NCBI GenBank assembly: GCA_050050115.1
Contig: JASFUX010000088.1
Coordinates: forward strand, 1 to 12,481
DNA: 12,481 bases
From: JASFUX01 sp050050115
GTDB taxonomy: Bacteria; Pseudomonadota; Alphaproteobacteria; Caulobacterales; Maricaulaceae
Direction: 5' to 3'
Under the pieces are notes generated by a model that was given only the letters and a program-made list of their open reading frames with translations, ran no database searches and was not told where the DNA came from. Numbering within the stretch: position 1 is the stretch's first letter; the number at the start of each line of letters is the position of its first letter. Positions 1 through 6,548 of the stretch are shown one piece after another. Both the position numbers and the translations under genes were made by a program.

Positions 1-710
1 CGCTCAAGACGCTGGCCGAGAAGCAGCGCGAAGGGGCGCTGAAGCTGTCGCTGCAAGCGGTCGGGGCGGCGGGCGAGGCGGTGACCAAGGCGGACATCGC
101 CGTGCTCGAAGAGGCGTTCCACGCTGAGGCGAGTAGCGGCTATGGCTGTTCGGAGCATCTGTTCATGGGCTTCGCCAACCCGGACAACGAAACCATGACC
201 CTGCCGCAGCACGACCTCATGTACGAGCTGCGCGACGACTGCACGATCGTCACCAACCTCTTCAACTACACCGAGCCGCTGATCCGCTATCGCATGTCGG
301 ACGTGCTCGAGCCCGTGGCGGACGGCGACGCCGATCCGCGCGAGCTGACAATTAAGACGCTTGTCGGGCGCACCGAGTTGACCCCGGCGTTCCGCACCGC
401 CGACGGCGACGAGGACTATATCAGTCCGCACACGATCAACGAGATCTTCGTGCCCGGCGTGACGCGCTTTCAGCTGCATCTGACGGGAGACGCCTCGTTC
501 GTCTTTCTCGCCCAGCTTGATTCGAGTCTCGATCAGGCCGGACGCGACGCCGCCATTGCGGGGCTCGAACGTCGGCTCAAAGAGATATTGAGCGACAAGG
601 CGCTCGAGAATGTCGATTTCGAGGTGCGCGTGGTTGACGAGATCGCGCTCGATCCGCGTTCGCGCAAGTTCAAGCTGATCGTCGACGATCGCGGCGAAGC
701 GGCGGCGTGA
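1..710 (+). CDS. Adenylate-forming enzyme, PaaK/CoF synthetase-like (5' partial)
   Basis: The reading frame is open from base 3 to the TGA at 708-710, giving 235 residues of the C-terminal half; the N-terminus lies before the window. It matches the downstream gene at 814-2175 along its whole length, with about half of the residues identical by eye. Shared motifs are GEAVTKAD, the YGCSEHL segment (the aromatic-x-x-SE motif of ANL enzymes), EPLIRYRMSDV (the RYR..D ribose-binding region) and the C-terminal SRKFKLIVD, where the catalytic lysine of the family is expected. Enzymes of this group activate a carboxylate with ATP to an acyl-adenylate and pass it to CoA or another acceptor; the substrate here is unknown. 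The gene lies 103 bases before its paralogue on the same strand, so the two look like a tandem duplication. The P-loop region is outside the window and cannot be checked. Confidence 0.85.
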   Translation, partial: LKTLAEKQREGALKLSLQAVGAAGEAVTKADIAVLEEAFHAEASSGYGCSEHLFMGFANPDNETMTLPQHDLMYELRDDCTIVTNLFNYTEPLIRYRMSDVLEPVADGDADPRELTIKTLVGRTELTPAFRTADGDEDYISPHTINEIFVPGVTRFQLHLTGDASFVFLAQLDSSLDQAGRDAAIAGLERRLKEILSDKALENVDFEVRVVDEIALDPRSRKFKLIVDDRGEAAA

Positions 711-722
711 CGCCGGCGCGAC

Positions 723-751
723 TTGTCCCTGTTGTTTCGACCGCGTAATCA
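723..751 (+). promoter_or_regulatory. Weak candidate promoter before second ligase paralogue
   Basis: TTGTCC (723-728), a 17-base spacer and TAATCA (746-751) lie in the gap between the two paralogues. The -35 is fair and the -10 is poor, so the second gene may instead be read through from the first. Confidence 0.2.
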
Positions 752-813
752 TCACTCCGGGAAGGACGGGCCGTCGCGCCGAAAGGGCGGGCGGTTTCGA
801 GGGAGGTGCGCGG

Positions 814-2175
814 ATGTTCGCAGATTTGCCTGCGATCGTGGGCAAGCTCACCGAGCTGCGCTACAACGCCAAGCTCACCCGCGCGGAGCTTGAAGCGACG
901 AAACTCAAGAAGTTCCGCAAGCTCGCGGCCAAGGCCGAGGCGCGCTCGCCCTACTATCGCGAGATCATCAAATCGCGCGACATCGACGTGAAGACCTGCA
1001 AGCCCGCGGACTTCCCGGTGCTGACGAAGTCCGACCTGATGACGAACTTCGACCGGATCGTCACCGATCGGCGAGTGACCAAAGCAGCGCTCACGGACTT
1101 TCTCGCGCGGTCAAATGATCCCCGCGAGCTCTTTCTCGGCAAGTACCGCGTGCTGCGCACCTCGGGCACGTCGGGGAAGATGGGAATTTACGTCTTTTCG
1201 ACCGCGGACTGGATGCGCGGATTTCTGGTCTCGGCGACACGGATGCAGGGGCGAGCCGGCGCACAGGGCCGGCGGCGCCGTCTGGCGCTCTACGGCGTCA
1301 CCGAAGGCCATTTCGCCGGCGCATCGATGGCGACGACCTTCATGCAGGTCCCGATGCGGATGTTCATCAAGGCCGAGTTCTTCAACATCGCCGATCCGAT
1401 TTCGCAGAGCTGCGCCAAGCTCAACGCCTTCCAGCCGGACCTGTTGACCAGCTACCCGAGCGCGCTCGCCGCCCTCGCCGAGCGCCAGCTCGCCGGGGAG
1501 CTGAAGATCGCGCCGCTCGCGGTCGCGGCCTCGGGCGAAACGGTGACCAAGGCCGACCTTCAGGTGCTCCAGGACGCGTTCAAGTGCGATGTCGGCAGCT
1601 CTTACTCGTGCTCGGAGCATCTGCTGATCGGCCTGTCGAGCGAGGATAACGAGACGATGACCTTGTTCGACAACGACCTGATCTTCGAGTTCCACGACGA
1701 CCACATCATCGTCACCAACCTGTTCAACACGACGCAGCCGTTGATCCGCTATCGGATGGACGACGTGCTGACGCCGGTCAAGCAGAGCCCGGGCGCGCGC
1801 GAGCTGGTGATCAGAAGCGTCGTCGGCCGCAGCGAATACACCCCAAGCTTCGTCAACGAAGACGGCGCGCGCGACATCATCAACACGCACACGATCTCGA
1901 CGATCTTCGTTGACGGCGTGCGGCAGTTTCAGCTGCGGGTGACGGGCGAGGCGTCATTCGAGGTGCTCGCCCGGCTCGAGGACGGGCTTTCGGCAGATGC
2001 AAGCGACGTGGCGATCAGCGGGCTGCGCGAATCGATCGCCGGCGTGCTGCGCCAGCGCCGGATGAGCAACGTGGCTTTCGAGGTGACCGCCGTCGACAAG
2101 ATCGACCATGACCCCGTGTCACGCAAATTCAAGCTGATCGTGGACGCGCGGCGGCGGGGCGAAGCACAGAGCTGA
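814..2175 (+). CDS. Adenylate-forming enzyme, PaaK/CoF synthetase-like
   Basis: A 453-residue protein whose ATG at 814 is preceded by a GGGAGG ribosome binding site at 801-806. The ANL-family landmarks are present in order: the ATP-phosphate-binding loop RTSGTSGKMG (about residues 115-124), YSCSEHL (264-270), QPLIRYRMDD (308-317), GRSE (338-341) and the C-terminal SRKFKLIVD (436-444), which holds the likely catalytic lysine. Length and motif order fit phenylacetate-CoA ligase / coenzyme F390 synthetase-like proteins, which form an acyl-adenylate and usually a CoA thioester. The acid substrate cannot be read from the sequence. No signal peptide or membrane segment is seen, so it is probably cytosolic. 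It directly follows a paralogue on the same strand. All core motifs look intact, so I expect an active enzyme; annotation as phenylacetate-CoA ligase proper would be over-specific. Confidence 0.88.
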   Translation: MFADLPAIVGKLTELRYNAKLTRAELEATKLKKFRKLAAKAEARSPYYREIIKSRDIDVKTCKPADFPVLTKSDLMTNFDRIVTDRRVTKAALTDFLARSNDPRELFLGKYRVLRTSGTSGKMGIYVFSTADWMRGFLVSATRMQGRAGAQGRRRRLALYGVTEGHFAGASMATTFMQVPMRMFIKAEFFNIADPISQSCAKLNAFQPDLLTSYPSALAALAERQLAGELKIAPLAVAASGETVTKADLQVLQDAFKCDVGSSYSCSEHLLIGLSSEDNETMTLFDNDLIFEFHDDHIIVTNLFNTTQPLIRYRMDDVLTPVKQSPGARELVIRSVVGRSEYTPSFVNEDGARDIINTHTISTIFVDGVRQFQLRVTGEASFEVLARLEDGLSADASDVAISGLRESIAGVLRQRRMSNVAFEVTAVDKIDHDPVSRKFKLIVDARRRGEAQS

Positions 2176-2209
2176 TCCAGATTGATCGCACCAAGACTGA
2201 AACCAAACC

Positions 2210-2239
2210 TTGCCGTGCGGCCTCACCGATGGCTGTATT
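2210..2239 (+). promoter_or_regulatory. Weak candidate promoter for the lipoprotein gene
   Basis: TTGCCG (2210-2215), an 18-base spacer and TGTATT (2234-2239) precede the gene starting at 2286. The short AT-rich patch at 2236-2243 stands out from its GC-rich surroundings. The match is modest and no operator-like repeat is seen. Confidence 0.25.
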
Positions 2240-2285
2240 TTAACTCGGCGCCAGCGTGAGCTGTGTGAGGAGTGGAGGGGGTACG

Positions 2286-2927
2286 ATGAACTCGACGAAC
2301 ATCCTGCAGATTGGGATAGCCGGTGTCGCGACGCTTCTCGCAGCGTGTTCCTATGACGCGGGTCTTCGAACGGACTATTTCGACGAGGCTGTCGCGGTGG
2401 AGCCTCCATCTGCGCCGGTGGACGGCGGCGCTGCGGTCGTCATGTCCGACGAGGACGAGCGCGAGATCGTATCGGTTTCGGCCGCGTCGGTCGTGGGCGG
2501 AGGCGTCATCCTCAACCTTCCGCTCCATCGCATCGTCAAGGAGGCCGCTGTGGAGTCCTTCGAGCCGGTGCTCACGGCCGGCGTCCTGTCGGTCTCCGAC
2601 GAGCAGGCGCCCGCTGGACAAGAGTACGTTGTGACGCCAACGCCGCTCGCGTACAGATTCTACTATGAACAACAGCCTTCCGGGTTGGGGCACACGCCGT
2701 ACGTAACCATGTCGGTGCACGTTCGCGTGGCCGCCGCTGACGGCGAGGGCATCCTTGATGAGACCTACGACGTTGAGGACTACCCGCTGGAGACGATCTA
2801 CTTTGGGAACGTGTCCGAAGGCGTGAACCGCGGCACGCATGTCATAGCGCGCCAGCTCATGTCGTTGGCCGCCAACGATTTCACCGCAGCGATCAGGGCG
2901 TACGAGGCAGGTGTCGCGCGCAAGTGA
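2286..2927 (+). CDS. Putative lipoprotein, unknown function
   Basis: I place the start at the ATG at 2286, preceded by GGAGGG at 2274-2279, rather than at the upstream in-frame GTG at 2256, because the shorter form begins directly with a signal peptide. The 213-residue product opens with a hydrophobic stretch ending in LLAAC, a good lipobox with the lipidated cysteine at residue 21. Its n-region (MNSTN) has no lysine or arginine, which is unusual for a Sec signal. The mature part is acidic and has no membrane segment or enzyme motif that I recognise; alternating hydrophobic stretches around residues 55-130 suggest beta structure. It should be anchored in the cell envelope, facing the periplasm. 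It stands alone between the ligase pair and a convergent crotonase gene, so the context gives no function. Confidence 0.75.
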   Translation: MNSTNILQIGIAGVATLLAACSYDAGLRTDYFDEAVAVEPPSAPVDGGAAVVMSDEDEREIVSVSAASVVGGGVILNLPLHRIVKEAAVESFEPVLTAGVLSVSDEQAPAGQEYVVTPTPLAYRFYYEQQPSGLGHTPYVTMSVHVRVAAADGEGILDETYDVEDYPLETIYFGNVSEGVNRGTHVIARQLMSLAANDFTAAIRAYEAGVARK

Positions 2928-2966
2928 GAGAGGAAGCGGGGCGCTCGGTCTGTCGCTCGAAGAGGG

Positions 2967-3785
2967 CTACCTCCCCCTAAACACCGGCGCCCGCTTCTCC
3001 GAAAACGCGCGCACGCCTTCGAGCCGGTCTTCGGTCGCCACGGCGGTGTTGTACGCCTCAAGTTCCGCCTCGTAGATCGCGACGAGATCGGGCGCGCTCG
3101 CATTGATCGCGCGCTTGGCCATGCGCACCGCAATCGGCGCGTTCGCCTCGATGGCAGCGGCGGTTTCGAGCGCGCGGTCGAGGACGCTTTGTCCTTCGTC
3201 GACGATTTCCAGTGCGAGCCCGTAAAGCAGCGCCTCGCCCGCCGAGATGATCCTTCCAGTGAAGATCAACTCCTTGGCGCGCGCGAGGCCGGCGGCCTGG
3301 ACGAGGCGTTGCGGCCCCGCCGCGCCCGGGATGATGCCGCGGGTCGCCTCGGGAAAGCCGAAACGCGCGTTCACACTGGCGAAGGCGAAGTCAGCGAGGA
3401 GGGCGAACTCGCAGCCCCCGCCGAGCGCGACGCCGTTCACGGCTGCGATCAGCGGGACCGGGCAGGCGTCGACGGCGCGCACCGCGTCCTCGAGGATCAG
3501 ATGCTGCGCACGCCAGGTCTCATCGCTCATGCCGTCGCGTTCTTTCAAATCCGCGCCGGCGCAGAAGGCCCGCTCGCCCGTCCCCGTCATGATCACGCAC
3601 GCGGGCGGCGCCTCGGCGGCGTTGATCGCGGTGAAGAGATCGCGCAGCTCGGTCATCATTGCGGTGTTGAGCGCGTTCATCGCGGACGGCCGGTCGAAGG
3701 CGACGATCAGAGTCGCCGAGCCGGCGCGCGAGACGCGCAGGGTTTCGCGCTCGACGGAGACGAGGGAGGAAAGGTCATGTGGCAC
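2967..3785 (-). CDS. Enoyl-CoA hydratase/isomerase family protein (crotonase fold)
   Basis: A 272-residue protein with a GTG start at 3785, about nine bases after a GGAG; the nearby ATG at 3778 is out of frame. Crotonase signatures are clear: RPSAMNALN (33-40), the oxyanion segment AFCAGADLKER (73-83), GVALGGGCEFALLADF (118-133) and FGFPEATRGIIPGAAGPQRL (142-161). Both glutamates that position water in true hydratases are present, E126 and E146, so 2-enoyl-CoA hydration is chemically plausible. The family adds water across the double bond of enoyl-CoA esters in fatty-acid or aromatic-acid degradation. It lies 49 bases downstream of the winged-helix regulator on the same strand and could be the last gene of that operon. 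The acyl chain specificity is not visible. Confidence 0.9.
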   Translation of the reverse strand: MPHDLSSLVSVERETLRVSRAGSATLIVAFDRPSAMNALNTAMMTELRDLFTAINAAEAPPACVIMTGTGERAFCAGADLKERDGMSDETWRAQHLILEDAVRAVDACPVPLIAAVNGVALGGGCEFALLADFAFASVNARFGFPEATRGIIPGAAGPQRLVQAAGLARAKELIFTGRIISAGEALLYGLALEIVDEGQSVLDRALETAAAIEANAPIAVRMAKRAINASAPDLVAIYEAELEAYNTAVATEDRLEGVRAFSEKRAPVFRGR

Positions 3786-3834
3786 GGGCGCGCTCCGTCT
3801 GGAGAGGGTGGGCGCGCACTCTTACCGCGTGCGG

Positions 3835-4143
3835 CTACTCCAGCCCAGAGATCAGCGATTTTAGATAGGCGACATGCGCGTCGAACGCGTCCGCGCCCTT
3901 CTTCGTCACCTTGGCGCGGGTGCGCGGGCGCTTGTTGTGAAAGTCCTTGGTGACGGAGATGTAGCCGGCTTCTTCGAGCTTTTCGATCTGGCGGCCGAGG
4001 TTGCCGTCGGTCGCGCCGGTGATCGCTTTGAGGCGCTTGAACTCGAGCATGCCGCCGCCGGGCGCGCCTTTCGGCTCAGCGCAGAGCGCAGCCATGATCT
4101 TCAGCCGCAGGCTCTGATGGATGATCTCGTCAGGACCGCTCAC
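3835..4143 (-). CDS. Winged-helix transcriptional regulator (HTH_34/MarR-like)
   Basis: A compact 102-residue DNA-binding protein with a GTG start at 4143, only three bases after the stop codon of the upstream membrane-protein gene, so the two are co-transcribed and probably translationally coupled. It begins with a helix (DEIIHQSLRLKIMAAL), then a helix-turn-helix with the recognition helix around ATDGNLGRQIEKLEEAGYI (44-62), followed by a basic wing with KRPRTRAKVTKKG (71-83) and a terminal helix suited to dimerisation. There is no ligand-binding domain. Such single-domain regulators commonly sit beside a small multi-TM protein and repress their own operon. The palindrome at 5748-5764 in the operon promoter is the natural candidate binding site; this is inference. 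Confidence 0.85.
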   Translation of the reverse strand: MSGPDEIIHQSLRLKIMAALCAEPKGAPGGGMLEFKRLKAITGATDGNLGRQIEKLEEAGYISVTKDFHNKRPRTRAKVTKKGADAFDAHVAYLKSLISGLE

Positions 4144-4146
4144 GGC

Positions 4147-4713
4147 TCAGGCCGCCGTTCTGAGCCATAGCCCGGTGCCGATCAGCACGCCGCCGCCAAT
4201 GAACGCCATCCACAAGTCGAACCACTCCTGGAATCCATGAAAGCCGACAAGCACCGCCGCAGCGATCGCGACGCCGGCGACGAAGAGGCGCGCGCCCTGA
4301 AATAAGCCGGTCAACATGTACATGATTGCGACGAGCAGGGAGATCAGTGCGTTGACCTGGGCGTTGGTCGAAAAGTCGATGATCGACCCGATTGCCGTGA
4401 TACTGCCGATGATTACTAGGAACATCAGACCGAAACGAAACGCCAGACGCTTGTCGAAGCCATGAGCCGTCCACTCGCGCGGCATTCGCGCAACGACGAC
4501 GAACGTGCCGATCGTGCCGATCAGTATGCCGATCGGTCAAGCCCATCCCCCGAGGAGGCCGAAATAGGTGGCGAGATTCGCCGCCAGCCATACGAACCCC
4601 CAGATGATCGGCGTCGGCCAGCTCGCCGAGTAGGCGTGCAACGTCATCGAGCGACCTTGGGCTTGACCGATCTCGTCAAGCGCGCGGCGGGCTTCCTTCG
4701 CGTCGGCGTTCAT
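4147..4713 (-). pseudogene. Multi-TM membrane protein interrupted by in-frame TGA
   Basis: The frame starts at an ATG at 4713 with GGAG upstream. This start overlaps the stop of the preceding hydrolase gene as ATGA (4713-4710). After 58 codons, ending in LLGGWA, a TGA occurs at 4537-4539. The same frame then stays open for another 129 codons to a TGA at 4147-4149. Residues right after the internal stop (PIGILIGTIGTFVVVAR) look like a transmembrane helix, so the stop falls between predicted TM1 (about 34-55) and TM2 (60-76). Further hydrophobic segments lie at about 91-112, 118-137, 141-158 and 164-184. No standard start codon between the stop and the ATG at 4485 would rescue TM2. The simplest reading is one integral membrane protein of 188 codons broken by a nonsense mutation, or a base-call error. 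Family knowledge suggests it is the partner of the adjacent winged-helix regulator; its function is unknown. Confidence 0.7.
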
Positions 4714-5720
4714 GGCGCAACTCCATCGTTCAGGGCCGCATCGAAAAAGCAGGAGAGGCGAGGCCACATGTCGAGCCGCGCCGCTGCGTTCGCCGCCGCC
4801 GAGCCGCCGGCCGCTGACGGATCAGCCAAATTCTCCACCGACTCGAGCCGAAGCGGGAAGGCGGCTTCGTGACCCGCGTCGGCGTAGTGAAGATGCGTCG
4901 CGGCGTGGGTGAAGTCCTCCGCCCCAAGACGCTCCAGCACCAGTTCGGACATGCGGTCGGACGGCCAGATTCTGTCTTGCCCGCCGGAGATCACAAGCAC
5001 CGGACCGTTGATCGCTTCGACCGGGATGACCGCCTCGGGTACGGCGGAGCGGCCTTCGAACACGCCCTCGTAGAAGCCTCTAATATTCGTGAAGTTGAAG
5101 TTCAGCGCATAGGTCTGGAAGGGAACGGGTTCGCCGTTCTTGGTCCAGCTTGAGCGGGTGGCGAAGAAGTTCGAGGTGTTGATGCTTTGCCAGGCGGCGT
5201 GACTCGGCACGCCCGCGCCCACTGCGCGCAGCCGCTCGTCGCGGCTGGCGATCAGCAGCGCGGCTTCTCCGCCCTTGGATATGCCGTAAACGCCCAAGCG
5301 CTCGGAATCGACACCCTCCTGCGCCGCCAGCCAGTCGACGCCGGCGCGGAAATACTCCAGCGGAATGTTCTCAAGCTGGTTAGGCAAGTCTTCAGTTCCG
5401 AAGTAGGCCAGCGACAGCACCGCATAGCCGTGTGAGGCGAACCAGTAGCCCAGCTGCGTCGCGCCGCCGAGCCCGCCCTCCGAGCCGCCGAGCACCAGAA
5501 GCGCCGGGCGGGGACCGTCGGCGGCGGGTGCGAAGTAGTTGCCGACGAGGCCGTTCTCGCGCACTTCGGAAACTTCAAATTCGGCGATCACGCCGCGTGC
5601 AGGGCAGGTTTCAATCAGGTCGCCGGTGATCTCAGCTTCGGCGACCTCTTGAGCATGCGCGCCGCTGAGCGCCAGCGCGCCGACGACCGACGAAACGATG
5701 ACGGCAAACACCCGGTGCAT
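4710..5720 (-). CDS. Exported BAAT/acyl-CoA thioester hydrolase-type alpha/beta hydrolase
   Basis: A 336-residue protein with its ATG at 5720 preceded by GGAG six bases upstream. Residues 1-23 form a signal peptide (hydrophobic core, AHA then Gln at the cleavage site), so the enzyme acts in the periplasm or outside. The rest matches the C-terminal domain of bile-acid-CoA:amino acid N-acyltransferase / acyl-CoA thioesterases. It has an oxyanion segment LGGSEGG (77-83), the nucleophile elbow GISKGG with Ser148, the acidic residue in GGQDRIWPS (Asp249) and His284 in DAGHEAAFP. The triad is complete, with Ser where human BAAT has Cys, so hydrolysis rather than amino-acid conjugation is expected. 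It heads the operon with the membrane protein (ATGA overlap) and regulator. A periplasmic location argues against an acyl-CoA substrate; an ester is more likely. Confidence 0.85.
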   Translation of the reverse strand: MHRVFAVIVSSVVGALALSGAHAQEVAEAEITGDLIETCPARGVIAEFEVSEVRENGLVGNYFAPAADGPRPALLVLGGSEGGLGGATQLGYWFASHGYAVLSLAYFGTEDLPNQLENIPLEYFRAGVDWLAAQEGVDSERLGVYGISKGGEAALLIASRDERLRAVGAGVPSHAAWQSINTSNFFATRSSWTKNGEPVPFQTYALNFNFTNIRGFYEGVFEGRSAVPEAVIPVEAINGPVLVISGGQDRIWPSDRMSELVLERLGAEDFTHAATHLHYADAGHEAAFPLRLESVENLADPSAAGGSAAANAAARLDMWPRLSCFFDAALNDGVAP

Positions 5721-5747
5721 GGCTCACTCCATTCACACAACGAGAGT

Positions 5748-5775
5748 ACTCTACATAATAGAGTTAAATAGTCAA
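5748..5775 (-). promoter_or_regulatory. Promoter of the hydrolase-membrane protein-regulator operon with embedded operator
   Basis: On the minus strand TTGACT (5775-5770) is followed by a 16-base spacer and TAGAGT (5753-5748), a reasonable sigma70-type promoter about 30 bases before the hydrolase start at 5720. A perfect inverted repeat ACTCTA-N5-TAGAGT covers 5748-5764, i.e. the -10 and most of the spacer. A third half-site, AGAGT at 5743-5747, abuts it and forms the palindrome AGAGTACTCT (5743-5752). A protein bound here would block RNA polymerase, as expected for self-repression by the operon's winged-helix regulator. The assignment of the protein is inference; the repeats are seen directly. 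Confidence 0.6.
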
Positions 5776-5788
5776 GAAGCGTAAAGCG

Positions 5789-5803
5789 CCAAGAGGGGCT
5801 TGG
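5789..5803 (-). terminator. Weak stem-loop after the vWA lipoprotein gene
   Basis: CCAAG-N5-CTTGG forms a short perfect stem 68 bases past the vWA gene stop. On the minus strand it is followed by CGCTTT rather than a real U-run. It may end the vWA transcript, but the stem is short and the call is weak. Confidence 0.2.
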
Positions 5804-5870
5804 TGGGATACCGGGTGTGCAGGGTTCCTAGCGCTCGATGATCTTCGCGCTTCGCATCGGACGCTGCGCC

Positions 5871-6548
5871 TTACGCCCCCGCCACCGCCTCGCGCAGAGC
5901 CGCGACGTCGTCGACGAGGACGAAGCGGCCGCCGGCGGTCTCGACCTTCTCCTCCCACGCGTCGATGCGGTCGAAGTAGGCCTGCGGGTTCTGGGCGTCG
6001 GCGTTGAGCTTGATCACGTTCGCCGCGATCACCGTGACGCCGGTCAGATCGAGCGGCGCGCTCGCCGAGCCGCAGCCGGAGACCGGGTCTTCAACGAGGT
6101 CGGAGAAGACCACGACGACGCGTTCGCTCGCCTCGGAGCGCGACAGCCTGTCGACGGCCTGCAGGAGCGCGCCGTGAATGTCGGTGAACTGCGTGCGCGC
6201 GGCCCGCTCGGGATAGGCGTCGAGCCGGGCGAGGATGGCGGTCTTCTCCGCGGCGGCTTCGCTCGGTCGGTCGGGGATCGCCGCGTCGACTACGATGGCG
6301 TCATCGTCAAAGCTGCACGAACCGATCTCGGACACGGTCAGATGATCGCCGGCGTCGAGCGAGGCGGCGACCAGCTTGGAGCCGCGCACCGCATCGTCGA
6401 GCTCGGCGAAATAGGTGCCCGAGACGTCGATCAGCACGAAGACGGCGCGGCTGTCCTCGGTGACGAAGCCGCAAGAAGCGAGACTCAGCGACGAGGCGAG
6501 GGCGCAGAGTCCCGCCGCCGTCCGTCTCACGCCGAAAAGACGCCTCAC
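5871..6548 (-). CDS. vWA-domain lipoprotein with intact MIDAS motif
   Basis: A longer frame exists upstream, but I choose the GTG at 6548. It overlaps the stop of the preceding gene as GTGA (6548-6545) and opens directly on a lipoprotein signal peptide: MRRLF, a basic and hydrophobic stretch, then LASC with Cys26. The residue after the cysteine is Gly, not Asp, so by the enterobacterial rule it would go to the outer membrane. The mature 200 residues form a von Willebrand factor A fold: strand VFVLIDVSGT with the MIDAS DxSxT (Asp41, Ser43, Thr45), the MIDAS threonine in FTDIHGAL (Thr122), and VVVVFSDLVED with Asp150. All metal-ion-dependent adhesion residues are present, so metal-dependent protein binding is expected. 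Two cysteines (78, 159) could form a disulfide in the periplasm. It is translationally coupled to the coiled-coil membrane protein, its likely partner. The biological role is unknown. Confidence 0.8.
   Translation of the reverse strand: MRRLFGVRRTAAGLCALASSLSLASCGFVTEDSRAVFVLIDVSGTYFAELDDAVRGSKLVAASLDAGDHLTVSEIGSCSFDDDAIVVDAAIPDRPSEAAAEKTAILARLDAYPERAARTQFTDIHGALLQAVDRLSRSEASERVVVVFSDLVEDPVSGCGSASAPLDLTGVTVIAANVIKLNADAQNPQAYFDRIDAWEEKVETAGGRFVLVDDVAALREAVAGA

Noticed and set aside
1111..1890. Long minus-strand frame opposite the second ligase gene
   Set aside because: Arg/Val/Asp-rich low-complexity translation, antisense to a gene with clear motifs; a typical GC-rich shadow.
3189..3953. Plus-strand frame across the crotonase and regulator genes
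   Set aside because: Covers two well-supported minus-strand genes and has no recognisable domain.
4537..4539. Selenocysteine codon as explanation for the internal TGA
   Set aside because: It lies between membrane helices, not in a redox motif, and I see no convincing hairpin directly downstream.
4130..4591. Alternative minus-strand frame bridging the internal TGA of the membrane protein
   Set aside because: Its translation is His/Arg-rich and not hydrophobic, so it is not a frameshifted continuation; the hydrophobic pattern stays in the frame containing the TGA.
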